Shown: positions 44,569 through 52,903 of the stretch, one piece after another
How positions within the stretch are numbered: the first letter of the stretch is position 1
Layout: each line of letters opens with the position of its first letter
Assembly (NCBI GenBank): GCA_007122455.1
Contig: SKTU01000010.1
Coordinates: forward strand, 1 to 61,151
Reading direction: 5' to 3'
DNA length: 61,151 bases
Source: Haloarculaceae archaeon
Lineage (GTDB): Archaea; Halobacteriota; Halobacteria; Halobacteriales; Haloarculaceae
Notes under the pieces: generated by a model
Databases searched by the model: none
What the model was told of the DNA's origin: nothing
The model's input: only the letters and a program-made list of their open reading frames with translations
Program-made: the position numbers and the translations under genes

Positions 44569-45018
44569 TCAGGAGCCGCCGGTACCTTTTTCAGGTAGTT
44601 CGGCCAGCGAGAACCAGTGCTGGACGACGGTTTCGGCGATCGAGAGGTATCCGTCGAAGTCGTCGGGCTTGGAGATGAACCCGTTCGCGCCCTGTTCGTA
44701 ACACTGCAGCACCGTCTCCGAGTCGTCCCGTCCCGACACCACGACCGTCGGGATCTGACACAGCACCGGGTTCTCGGCCCGAGTCTCGAGAACGACGAAT
44801 CCCGTGATATCGGGGAGATCGAGATCGAGCAGCACGAGATCGGGATACGACATCGACTCGTCTTCGCCGTGGAGAACCGCGAGACAGTCGCTCCCACCGT
44901 GGACGACGGAACTGGAAACGGACGGATCGGCCTCCTCGAGCGCGGTGGTCAGCAACTCCGCGGTCGGTGGATGATCCTCAACCACGAGTACGTGTTTGTC
45001 CGCGTTTCGAGACCCCAT
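44569..45018 (-). CDS. Single-domain response regulator (REC only)
   Basis: 149 residues: VLVVEDHPPTA (acidic pair E14/D15), DLVLLDLDLPDITGF with Asp65 as phosphoacceptor, TVVVSGRDDSE and GFISKP with Lys117. There is no output domain, so it acts like CheY/Spo0F-type relay or by protein contact. A TATA-like TAGTTTAGACC (minus strand, about 45040-45050) lies 22-32 nt upstream. A histidine kinase partner is not adjacent. Confidence 0.88.
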   Translation of the reverse strand: MGSRNADKHVLVVEDHPPTAELLTTALEEADPSVSSSVVHGGSDCLAVLHGEDESMSYPDLVLLDLDLPDITGFVVLETRAENPVLCQIPTVVVSGRDDSETVLQCYEQGANGFISKPDDFDGYLSIAETVVQHWFSLAELPEKGTGGS

Positions 45019-45335
45019 GAGGGCCGCTGCACGTGGAGGGGTCTAAACTACGATGTGAGTAACATTACTGAATTGGAATATTTCACGGAATTTCAGCGGG
45101 TTTCGTTCACAGATCCGGACGGAGAGCGCTTCTGTATCGATCGCGTGACGGCTGTCGAAAGCGGGCTCGGTGAACGACTCCGATCCCGAAGCTCCGCTCG
45201 AGCGTGAGCGACGACTCTCCGGACGAATCGCCGACAGCGAGCCCCCTGACTTATCAATCCCCGTCACATACCGTTCACTCCGATCGTCCGCGCTTTACAA
45301 CCGAGTCGCGCGATCCGATCCCACCGAGAGATGAG
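45019..45335. other. Intergenic region between response regulator and flippase-like gene
   Basis: About 317 bp. It has the response regulator promoter near 45040-45050 and a possible 50-codon plus-strand ORF from GTG 45055 to 45207 (starts SNITELEYFTEF), with no recognised family and weak codon bias in its first half. A TATA-like CGCTTTACA (45291-45299) precedes the next gene. No RNA gene was recognised. Confidence 0.4.
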
Positions 45336-46403
45336 ATGTCCGACCTGATTCCGGACGACGAACGCGTTTCGATGGAGCGACGAGCAGCGCTGGCGTTCGG
45401 TCTCGCGCTGCTGTTGCTCGGACTGTTCGTCTACGCGGCCGGATGGGACAACGTGATCGCCGCGATCTACCGAACGGATCCGGGCATCTACCTCGGCGCG
45501 TTCGGCGCCACGGTCGGCTGTCTGCTCTGTCGGGCGTTCGTGTGGCATCGCGTCCTCTCGATCGTGGACGAACCGCGACCGTACTGGCTGACCAGCGGCG
45601 TCTTTCTGACCGCGATGTTCACGAAGTACGTCGTCCCGTACGGACAGGTCGCCTCCGGCGTGGGGATCGCCGCGGTCGTCAGTCGATACTACGACGCGGC
45701 GTACGAGGAGGGACTCGCCGGAGTCGTGAGTGCGGACTTCCTCAACTACCTGCCGTACTACACGCTCGGAGGGGTGGGTGCGGGCTACGTCGTGATCGTC
45801 CACTCGCCGCCCGTCGCGGAGCTGACGCCCTACGCGCTGCCCGTCGCTCTGCTCGTCGCGCTCGTCGCGCTCGTGGTCGGAATTCTGTGGCGTCACCAGG
45901 CGCTCGTGCTCCGGACGGTCGTCGGCATCACGACGGGACTCCGGCGAATCCTCGAACGACTGTTCGGCCGGAACGTCAACGTTCTGCAACCCGAGAACGT
46001 CAAACGTCGGTTCCGCGGCTTCTACGCCACGCTCGATCTGGTCGCCCGGAACCGCCGGGCCGTCGCCGTCGCGCTCGCGTTCGCCCACCTCGGATGGCTC
46101 GGGTTGGCCGTGGCGCTGTACCTCACCACCCAGGCGATCGGTGCTCCGATCTCGCTCGGGATGGCGATGTTCGCGGTCGCCGTGAGCAAGTTCGGCTTCG
46201 TCGTGCCGACTCCGGGTGGCGTCGGCGGCGTCGAACTGGCACTCGCGACAGTGCTCTATCTGCTCGCGCCGATGGCGTTCGCCACTGCGACGGCGATCGC
46301 GCTGCTCTGGCGGCTGTCGACCTACTGGTTCACGATCGCCGTCGGTGGCCTCTCCGCGATGGCGGTCACGCTCAAGGATCCGGTTCCACCCGGTGCCGAC
46401 TAG
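45336..46403 (+). CDS. Flippase-like integral membrane protein (UPF0104/lysylphosphatidylglycerol synthase TM type)
   Basis: 355 residues with about eight helices. FGATVGCLLCRAFVWHRVLS, FTKYVVPYGQVASGVGIAAVVSR and the near-C-terminal SKFGFVVPTPGGVGGVELAL are the conserved loops of the flippase-like family, which in bacteria moves or modifies lipids. The function in archaea is presumed to be lipid- or polyprenol-linked glycan transport, not shown. ATG at 45336 is selected; an in-frame extension to 45204 is polar, un-conserved and precedes the TATA-like box at 45291-45299. Confidence 0.82.
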   Translation: MSDLIPDDERVSMERRAALAFGLALLLLGLFVYAAGWDNVIAAIYRTDPGIYLGAFGATVGCLLCRAFVWHRVLSIVDEPRPYWLTSGVFLTAMFTKYVVPYGQVASGVGIAAVVSRYYDAAYEEGLAGVVSADFLNYLPYYTLGGVGAGYVVIVHSPPVAELTPYALPVALLVALVALVVGILWRHQALVLRTVVGITTGLRRILERLFGRNVNVLQPENVKRRFRGFYATLDLVARNRRAVAVALAFAHLGWLGLAVALYLTTQAIGAPISLGMAMFAVAVSKFGFVVPTPGGVGGVELALATVLYLLAPMAFATATAIALLWRLSTYWFTIAVGGLSAMAVTLKDPVPPGAD

Positions 46404-46405
46404 CG

Positions 46406-47365
46406 TCACCCCTCCTCGCTCGTGGCCGTCGATTGGGGATCGACGACCGTGCCGCGAAACGGCAGCGTCGTCTGGAGCGATCGAACCACGGGATGGTGCT
46501 CGATCCGGATCGCCAGCCACGGAACCACCAACACGAAGGCGGTGAGCGCCGCGTAGCCGACGGTTTCCGCGAGGAAGACCGCCGTCGAGTTCGCGTCGGC
46601 GAGCGCCGTGAACCCGATCCACGCCGAGACGAGCCGTAATCCGCCGATCCCGACGATCGCACCGCTGCCGAGAACCAGCACGGCCGCACCGCTCGACGTC
46701 GTCGATCGATCCCTGACGTAGTACCAGCCGACGATCCCGCCGAGCGACGCGCCGATCGTGAGAGTGAGAAACACTCTCGATCCGAGCATCGCCGCGAGTC
46801 CGGCGATGAGCGTGGCGAGAACGAACATCGGTCCCGGATCGAAGGTGCCCTCCTCCCGGAACCAGACCCCGATACCGACGAGCGCGAACCCGAGCAGGGA
46901 GCCGACGATCACGTCGCCGAGGTAGTGAACGCCCATGACGATCCGCGAGAGGGAGATGACTAGCACGAGCAACCCCGCAGCGGCGTACCGCCAGACGGGG
47001 CGTCCCCGCGTCATCGTGACGGCCAGCGCGCCGTAGAACGCGGCACTTCCCATCGCGTGTGCGCTCGGGAAGGAGTATCCCGGATATCCCGCGACGGTGA
47101 ACGCGAGCTCCGGGCGGGGGAGCTGTACGATCCCCTTCATACCCGCCGAAAGCGCGAGTGCTGCGGTCCCCACCGCGATGACGAACGCCCGATCCCGACG
47201 CGTCGCTCTGGCGCCGAACCAGTATATCAACACCCCGAGGACGAGGAGCAAGGCCCCGTCTCCGAGATGCGTGAGCGTTTCAAAGAGCGGCGCCGTCGGA
47301 CCGACCGTGTCCCGAACGACCTCGTTCACCGTCGGATCCCAGAGTACGCCGAATCGCTTTACCAT
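46406..47365 (-). CDS. PAP2-superfamily membrane phosphatase
   Basis: 319 residues. All three PAP2 motifs are present: KGIVQLPRP, YSFPSAHAMGS and SRIVMGVHYLGDV. This is a classic undecaprenyl/phosphatidate phosphatase-like site facing the outside of the membrane, with about six helices. A TATA-like CTGTTTATTTG (minus strand, about 47393-47404) is upstream of the ATG. It is convergent with the flippase-like gene by 2 nt, suggesting a shared lipid or polyprenyl function. It has no obvious extra domain, and is only distantly like the 4610-5494 protein. Confidence 0.88.
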   Translation of the reverse strand: MVKRFGVLWDPTVNEVVRDTVGPTAPLFETLTHLGDGALLLVLGVLIYWFGARATRRDRAFVIAVGTAALALSAGMKGIVQLPRPELAFTVAGYPGYSFPSAHAMGSAAFYGALAVTMTRGRPVWRYAAAGLLVLVISLSRIVMGVHYLGDVIVGSLLGFALVGIGVWFREEGTFDPGPMFVLATLIAGLAAMLGSRVFLTLTIGASLGGIVGWYYVRDRSTTSSGAAVLVLGSGAIVGIGGLRLVSAWIGFTALADANSTAVFLAETVGYAALTAFVLVVPWLAIRIEHHPVVRSLQTTLPFRGTVVDPQSTATSEEG

Positions 47366-47461
47366 CGTACTAGATGGGCGTTGGAATCCGCCGCAAATAA
47401 ACAGACGGTGTTCGTCCAGTGGCAGTTCTCGTTTATAAAACGTCGGCGGGTACCGGGCGGC

Positions 47462-47710
47462 CTACACTCCCCAAAAGAACGCGATCCCGAGCGTCGTGAC
47501 GACGGCCAGTATCAGCTGTAACGGGAGACCAACGCGAGCATAATCGGTGAACTCGTAGCCGCCAGGTCCGTACACCGTCATGTTCGTCTGATAGCCGCCG
47601 GGCGACAGCATCGGCGTACTCGCCGCGAACGTCACCGCGAGGACGAATGCGAACGCGTTGGCGTCGATCCGCGACGCGACGTCGATCGCGACTGGAACAT
47701 AGAGAGCCGC
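47462..47710 (-). pseudogene. C-terminal remnant of an SLC13/DASS-type permease
   Basis: A frame of 83 codons encodes VPVAIDVASRIDANAFAF, TFAASTPMLSPGGYQTN and YGPGGYEFTDYARVG, ending FFWGV. These match the last two helices of the sodium-sulfate/dicarboxylate symporter family. The frame is open to about 47710; upstream in this frame the sequence no longer matches and no ATG is present, so the N-terminal 80-90 percent of the gene is missing. A related frame nearby suggests an additional shift. It cannot be functional. Confidence 0.7.
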
Positions 47711-47847
47711 TGATCGGGAAGGTGTACATCGAACCGGAGGTCCAATCGGAGTGAGACGGCGATCACACTGCCGAGAGCCGCCCCACCTGCCGATCGATCG
47801 TCGCTATCCACCGATGTTCGAACACGATGCGCTGAAGATCGGACGGT

Positions 47848-47857
47848 GATTTAAGAC
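47848..47857 (+). promoter_or_regulatory. TATA box of REC-PAS gene
   Basis: GATTTAAGAC lies 23-32 nt before the ATG at 47880. Confidence 0.45.
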
Positions 47858-47879
47858 GTAACCGACCGATCGTTCGGAC

Positions 47880-48638
47880 ATGTCCGAGTCCACCGATCGG
47901 ATTTCGGTACTCCACATCGACGACGACGCGGCCCTTGGCGATCTCGTGAAACAGTATCTGGAGCACGACGTGAGCGATCTCGACTGTGCCGTCAGCTCCG
48001 AGCGGTCCCCGAGGGCGGCGCTCGAACGGATCCGCGGGGACGACGCCGACTTCGATTGCGTAATCAGCGATTACAACATGCCGGAGATGAACGGAATCGA
48101 GTTCCTCGAAGCCGTCCGGGAGACGCACCCCGAGCTCCCGGTGCTGCTTTTCTCCGGCGAGGAGACGGACGAGATCGCGGCCGAGATCATCCGAGCGGGA
48201 CTCACCGATTACCTCCAGAAGGGCTTCGGTGCCGATCAGTACACGATGCTGATCCGTCGGGTCGAACACGCGGTCGACTCGGAAGGCCGGTTCGATCCGG
48301 ACGCCGAGATCGAGCTGGACGGCGTCGGCGTCGTCGGCACGAACGAGCTTTTCGATCGCGCCGACGAAACGTACGCGTCGTTCTACGACTACTCCGCCGA
48401 GGAGGTCGTCGGCAAACACTGGACTGAGCTACACCCAGACGAGGAGGTCGAACACATCAGAACCCACGTGCTCCCGGTCGTTCAGGAGGGCGGCACGTGG
48501 AGCGGGCGGAGTCGAGGGCTCCGCTCGGACGGGAGCACGTTCACCGAATCGAAGATGGTGACGTCGCTCGACGACGGTCGGCTTCTGATCGCCGTCTCGG
48601 AAGTCGACGATTCCTCCCTCACGACTGGTAGCGGTTAG
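47880..48638 (+). CDS. Response regulator with C-terminal PAS domain
   Basis: 252 residues. REC: VLHIDDDAA (13-16), CVISDYNMPEM with Asp64, LLFSGEE and YLQKGFGAD with Lys114. PAS: about 133-245, including ASFYDYSAEEVVGKHWTELH. There is no kinase, GAF or HTH, so the output is a PAS sensor/dimerisation module; this could be a shortened haloarchaeal receiver-sensor histidine kinase or a stand-alone relay. TATA box at 47848-47857. 4 nt overlap with the convergent quinone reductase. Confidence 0.85.
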   Translation: MSESTDRISVLHIDDDAALGDLVKQYLEHDVSDLDCAVSSERSPRAALERIRGDDADFDCVISDYNMPEMNGIEFLEAVRETHPELPVLLFSGEETDEIAAEIIRAGLTDYLQKGFGADQYTMLIRRVEHAVDSEGRFDPDAEIELDGVGVVGTNELFDRADETYASFYDYSAEEVVGKHWTELHPDEEVEHIRTHVLPVVQEGGTWSGRSRGLRSDGSTFTESKMVTSLDDGRLLIAVSEVDDSSLTTGSG

Positions 48639-49606
48639 GGACGGAGCAACACTTTCCCGGTGCTCTCCCGGCTCTCGACGAACTCGTGGGCCGCCGCCGC
48701 GTCCGAAAGCGAGAACGTCTCGCTGACGTGGAGTTCGACCTCGCCGGCTGCCAGAAGTTCGAGCACCGTCGACGGCGCGGGTTCGATGCGAGAGGGGTCG
48801 AGCTCCCGCGTCCAGCCGAGGTGGTAACCGATCACCGAGGCGTTCTTCCGACGGAGCAGGCTCGGATCGGGCGCGCCCTCCTCGCCGCTCGCGGAGCCGA
48901 TCGTGACGATGCGGCCGAACGGGGCGAGTGCGTCGACGCTGCTGTCGAACGCCTCGCCGCCGACGCCATCGAGAACGAGGTCGACGCCCGCACCGTCGGT
49001 GGCGGCGTCGATCGCCTCGGCGACGTCGACGGACGTGTAGTCGATTGTGTGGTCGGCACCCAGATCGCTCGCCAACTGGCGCTTCGCGTCGGTGCTCGCG
49101 GTTGCGAACACCTCCGCACCGGCACGGGCGGCGAGCTGTACGGCCGCGCTACCGACGCCGCCGGCGGCGGCGTGGATCAGCACCCGTTCGCCGACCTCGA
49201 GACCGCCCCAGCCGTGGAGACAGTTGTAGGCGGTGATGAACTGCACCGGAACGCCGGCGGCGGCCTCGAAGGAGAGCGAATCCGGGATCGGGTAGACCCC
49301 CTTCGTGTCGGTGACCAGCGACGTGGCATAGGCGCCCTCGCTGACGGTTGCCGTCACTCGATCGCCGACGGCGAACTCGACGCCGTCACCGACAGCGTCG
49401 ATCGTCCCGGCGGCTTCGATTCCCGGCACGTACGGTGGCGACTGGGCGTTTCGTGAAGCGCCGCTCCGGCGCTTGATGTCGGCGTAGTTGACGCCGATCG
49501 CCTCGACGTCGATCCGAATCTCGCCGGCCCCCGGCTCGGGACGTTCGAGTTCGACCTCCTGCAACACCTCGGGTCCGCCGTAGGCGGTTACGTGAATCGC
49601 TCGCAT
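48635..49606 (-). CDS. Zeta-crystallin-type quinone reductase (MDR superfamily, no zinc)
   Basis: 323 residues. VTAYGGPEVLQEVELERPEP, NYADIKRRSG, HAAAGGVGSAAVQLAARAGAEV (Rossmann GGVGxAAxQ) and VDLVLDGVGG match NADPH:quinone reductases that lack the structural and catalytic zinc Cys sites. One-electron or two-electron reduction of a quinone or enone is expected. 60 nt before the next minus gene (an MFS transporter), which might be co-transcribed. Confidence 0.9.
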   Translation of the reverse strand: MRAIHVTAYGGPEVLQEVELERPEPGAGEIRIDVEAIGVNYADIKRRSGASRNAQSPPYVPGIEAAGTIDAVGDGVEFAVGDRVTATVSEGAYATSLVTDTKGVYPIPDSLSFEAAAGVPVQFITAYNCLHGWGGLEVGERVLIHAAAGGVGSAAVQLAARAGAEVFATASTDAKRQLASDLGADHTIDYTSVDVAEAIDAATDGAGVDLVLDGVGGEAFDSSVDALAPFGRIVTIGSASGEEGAPDPSLLRRKNASVIGYHLGWTRELDPSRIEPAPSTVLELLAAGEVELHVSETFSLSDAAAAHEFVESRESTGKVLLRP

Positions 49607-49666
49607 GTGACGGAGGACGTGCGGACGGGTAGTATGCGCTTCGCCCGCGGCAGTCGGCGTTCGCGC

Positions 49667-50884
49667 TCACGTCGAGGCGTCGAGACGTCGTCGCAGCACC
49701 GCGTAGCCGACGACACCCGCGAACACCGAACACGCGCCGAAGAACAGCATCTGCGCCCGATAGCCGCCTGCGGTCGTCACGAAGAACCGCTCCGCGGCGA
49801 ACGTGAACGTCGCGGGGCCGATCGTCTGTCCGAGACGGATCGCGCTCGTTCGGACGCCCATGACGCCCGCGCGGAGTCGATCCGGGACCAGCGTCACCAT
49901 CGTCGTATCCGCGGAGGGAAAGACGATCCCGAAGCCGATCCCGAACAGCAGAAGCGAGGCGCCGGCGAACGCCGGCGACGGCGCGAATCGGAGTCCGAGG
50001 AGGCTGCCACCGTAGGCGAGAAAGCCGATCGCGATCAGCTCCGGCGCCGACCGCCACTCGGCGATCCGACCGTACTGGGAAGCGGTCGCCGCGTTCGCCA
50101 CCGCCGTCATCGCGAGCAACAGCCCGATCTGGTCGGAGGTAAGTCCGAACTCGTCGCTCATCAGCAGCGGGAGCGCGGTGAGGACCGCGCCGTAAAAGAC
50201 GAAGATCGCCGAAAAGACCGCCGCGAACGCCGCGAGCGCCGACGGATGGACGACCACTTCGCTCATCTGCCCGGCGTACTCCCGGAACCCGGCCGACGCA
50301 CCGATGTCGAGGCCGCGGAGCGCGTACAGCGCGACGACGCCGATGCCGACGCTGACGCCGAAAAAGAGGAACGGGAGGCTCCAGCGGATCGTCGCCAGCG
50401 CGCCGCCGATGACGGGGTAAAAGGCCGCGCCGACCCCGATGACGCTCCCGTTGAGTCCCATGATCGCGTTCCGCTGGGAACCGTCGTAGATGTCGCCGAT
50501 CAGCGTCACCGCGAGCGTCACGAGGGCGCTGGCGCCGATACCCTGAACGAACCGGAAGGCGAGGACGGCGCGAAACGTCTCCACGAAGGCGATCGCGGCG
50601 CCGGCGACCCCGAAGATCACGAGTAACGGCACGATCACACGCCGTCTGCCGAACCGATCCGCGACGTAGCCGACGAACGGGGCGAGAAAGACGCCGGGGA
50701 GCGTGTACACCGTGATCACCAGCCCGACCTGCGCGTCCGAGATCCCGAAGACGCCGCGGAGATCCGGGAGCAGCGGACTGATGAGCGAGACGCCCATCAC
50801 CCCGACGAGCGAACTGGCGAGGATCACGTAGAGGACGCTCGACCGCCACGGCACCGTCGACAACCCGCTGTCGTCACCCGTCAC
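49667..50884 (-). CDS. Major facilitator superfamily transporter (drug/arabinose-efflux type)
   Basis: 405 residues with twelve helices. SLVGVMGVSLISPLLPDLRG, GVFLAPFVGYVADRFGRRRVI (DRFGRR motif A) and LMGVRTSAIRLGQTIGP-like sequence are typical of DHA-type proteins. Substrate unknown. It lies on the same strand as the quinone reductase, 60 nt upstream. Several long overlapping frames antisense to it are shadows. Confidence 0.86.
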   Translation of the reverse strand: MTGDDSGLSTVPWRSSVLYVILASSLVGVMGVSLISPLLPDLRGVFGISDAQVGLVITVYTLPGVFLAPFVGYVADRFGRRRVIVPLLVIFGVAGAAIAFVETFRAVLAFRFVQGIGASALVTLAVTLIGDIYDGSQRNAIMGLNGSVIGVGAAFYPVIGGALATIRWSLPFLFFGVSVGIGVVALYALRGLDIGASAGFREYAGQMSEVVVHPSALAAFAAVFSAIFVFYGAVLTALPLLMSDEFGLTSDQIGLLLAMTAVANAATASQYGRIAEWRSAPELIAIGFLAYGGSLLGLRFAPSPAFAGASLLLFGIGFGIVFPSADTTMVTLVPDRLRAGVMGVRTSAIRLGQTIGPATFTFAAERFFVTTAGGYRAQMLFFGACSVFAGVVGYAVLRRRLDAST

Positions 50885-50936
50885 TGTCGGACGGTCGGTC
50901 GGCCCCGTGGTCAGTGTTCGCCTTTATATCTCGGGG

Positions 50937-51137
50937 TTACCCACCCCACCGAGTTGGCCCGACACCGAGTGAGACGACGATCTTGGGGTACGACAACCCG
51001 AGCACGATCGCGAACGCGAAACCGAGCCACAGGGGGACGTCGCTGCCGGTGAGTTCGACGATCGAGACGGCACCGAAGAGAATGCCGATCATCACGAGAT
51101 AGTGAAAGAGGACGTAGAGACGGCTGTCCTTATCCAT
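50937..51137 (-). CDS. Two-helix small membrane protein
   Basis: 66 residues with two hydrophobic segments: LYVLFHYLVMIGILFGAVSIV and WLGFAFAIVLGLSYPKIVV, ending GPTRWGG. Haloarchaeal small-membrane-protein type; no known function. It is 52 nt upstream of the MFS gene on the same strand. Confidence 0.6.
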   Translation of the reverse strand: MDKDSRLYVLFHYLVMIGILFGAVSIVELTGSDVPLWLGFAFAIVLGLSYPKIVVSLGVGPTRWGG

Positions 51138-51262
51138 ACCAGGGGTACTAGCGTCGACGGCAAAACGCTATCGGCAGCACGTCGGACGAATAGACGCCGG
51201 GATCGCGATCGCGACCGCAGACGGTGGATGCGTTTTTGAGACCGGCGGTCCAACGGTCGACC

Positions 51263-51655
51263 ATGACCGACACGGCCGACGTAGAGTCGCTTCGATCGCG
51301 CGCACCCGGTGAGGACTCGACGGACCCGTACGCCGACGTCGACATCTCGGAGCTTCCGGAGTGGTGGCAGGCGTCGATCGAGCGGTTCGAGAAACACGGA
51401 CTCCGTCCGTACCGCCCGCCGCGCTTCGCCGACGGCGAACTGAAACACGAGATCGTCGACGCGCTGGAGGCCGAACTCGGCGTCGAGATCCGTTTCGTCG
51501 GGATCGACGTGACCTACGGCGACGACTGGACGCTGTTCGTCGACGGCGAGGACATCGGACCGATCGGCCGACACCGATCGACGGACGGCTACTCCGTCTT
51601 CGAGTGCACCGGCGAGGAGTTCGAAGCCCGAGTCAGGGACGCCGTCGAGGCGTAG
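51263..51655 (+). CDS. Conserved haloarchaeal protein, function unknown
   Basis: 130 residues, acidic. VDISELPEWWQASIERFEKHG, RPPRFADGELKHEIVDALEAE and VGIDVTYGDDWTLFVDGEDI suggest an alpha-beta fold. No catalytic motif recognised. ATG at 51263 follows a T-rich TATA-like box at about 51231-51240; an in-frame upstream start is less likely. Convergent with the acyl-CoA dehydrogenase, 15 nt apart. Confidence 0.7.
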   Translation: MTDTADVESLRSRAPGEDSTDPYADVDISELPEWWQASIERFEKHGLRPYRPPRFADGELKHEIVDALEAELGVEIRFVGIDVTYGDDWTLFVDGEDIGPIGRHRSTDGYSVFECTGEEFEARVRDAVEA

Positions 51656-51670
51656 CGTAGCGTCGGCGCG

Positions 51671-52813
51671 CTACAGACCGAGTTCCCGACCGACGACGAG
51701 GTGCTGTATCTCGCTCGTTCCCTCACCGATCTCCATCAGCTTCGCGTCCCGGTAGAACCGCTGGGGGGAGAACTCCTCGGTGTAGCCGTAGCCGCCGAGC
51801 ACCTGGACCGAATCCTCGGCGATCTCCCGACAGATCTCCGAGGCGTCGAGCTTTGCGAGCGAGGAGATCCGGGTGACGTCCTCGCCGGCGTCGTACATCG
51901 TCGCGGCCTTCTGCGTCAACAGTCGAGCACGTTCGAGCTTCCGGTCCATCGAGACGATCTTGTCGCGGATCGCGTCGAACTTCGAGATCGGCTGCCCGAA
52001 CTGCTCGCGCTCCCGGGCGTACTCGCGGGCGGCTTCGAAGGCCCCGCGACCCAACCCGACCGACAGTGCCGCGATCGAGATGCGGCCACCGTCGAGGGTC
52101 CGTTTGGTCTGCTCCCACCCCTCGCCCTCCTCGCCGAGCAACCGATCCTCCGGAACGCGAAGGTCGTCGAACTGGATCTCACAGGTCGGCGACGCGTTCA
52201 ACCCCATCTTCTCCCAGACGGCCGTCACCTCGAACCCGTCGTCGTTCCGCGGATCGACGATGAACGTCGAGATGCCGTCGTAGCCCGCGCCGGGATCAGT
52301 GACCGCCTTCACCAGGACGCTTCCCGCGACGTTGGCGTTCGTGATGAACTGCTTCGTCCCGTTTATCACGTATTCGTCGCCGTCCTTTTCGGCGACGGTG
52401 TCCATGTCGCTAGCATCCGAGCCGGAGCCCGGTTCCGTGAGCGCCCACGCGCCGAGATGCTCTCCCTTCGCGAGCGGTCGCAGCCACCGCTCCTTCTGTG
52501 CGTCGGTGCCGAACGCCTCGATCGGCTTCGCTCCGAGGGAGGTGTGGGCGGCGTAGGAGAGGCCGATCGATCCCGAGACGCTCCCCAGCTCCTCACAGAC
52601 GAGCGCGTAGGCGAGCTGATCGGCGCCGGCGCCGCCGTACGCTTCGGAGACGGGAACGCCCATCAGATCGAGCTCCGCGAGGGCGTCGAAGATCTCCTCG
52701 GGGAAGCGGTGCTCGTCCTCGATCTCCTGGGCGATCGGTTCGATCTCGGCTTCGCAGAACTCCCGAACGGCGTCGCGGATCATCCGGTGTTCCCCGGGGA
52801 GCGTAAAGTCCAT
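51671..52813 (-). CDS. Acyl-CoA dehydrogenase
   Basis: 380 residues. GSVSGSIGLSYAAHTSLGA, AWALTEPGSGSDASDMDTVA, GTKQFITNANVAG, the flavin-binding ARYAREREQFGQPIS-like region and the catalytic YRDAKLMEIGEGTSEIQ are standard. FAD-dependent alpha-beta dehydrogenation of an acyl-CoA in fatty-acid or branched-chain amino-acid breakdown. ATG at 52813. No other beta-oxidation gene is next to it, though aldehyde dehydrogenase follows on the other side of the kinase. Confidence 0.94.
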   Translation of the reverse strand: MDFTLPGEHRMIRDAVREFCEAEIEPIAQEIEDEHRFPEEIFDALAELDLMGVPVSEAYGGAGADQLAYALVCEELGSVSGSIGLSYAAHTSLGAKPIEAFGTDAQKERWLRPLAKGEHLGAWALTEPGSGSDASDMDTVAEKDGDEYVINGTKQFITNANVAGSVLVKAVTDPGAGYDGISTFIVDPRNDDGFEVTAVWEKMGLNASPTCEIQFDDLRVPEDRLLGEEGEGWEQTKRTLDGGRISIAALSVGLGRGAFEAAREYAREREQFGQPISKFDAIRDKIVSMDRKLERARLLTQKAATMYDAGEDVTRISSLAKLDASEICREIAEDSVQVLGGYGYTEEFSPQRFYRDAKLMEIGEGTSEIQHLVVGRELGL

Positions 52814-52870
52814 GCGTTCACGTTCGAGGCGGAAAAAATAAACGTGCCGCCGGGAGGCGGACGGGCTGCA

Positions 52871-52880
52871 CACTTATGAC
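52871..52880 (+). promoter_or_regulatory. TATA box of RIO-like kinase gene
   Basis: CACTTATGAC lies 24-33 nt before the GTG at 52904. Confidence 0.45.
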
Positions 52881-52903
52881 TCGCGAAGTCGTACGCTGCC
52901 GCA

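Noticed and set aside
45264-46622. 452-codon minus frame over the flippase-like gene
   Set aside because: Highly charged low-complexity translation, antisense to a protein with clear membrane helices and conserved motifs.
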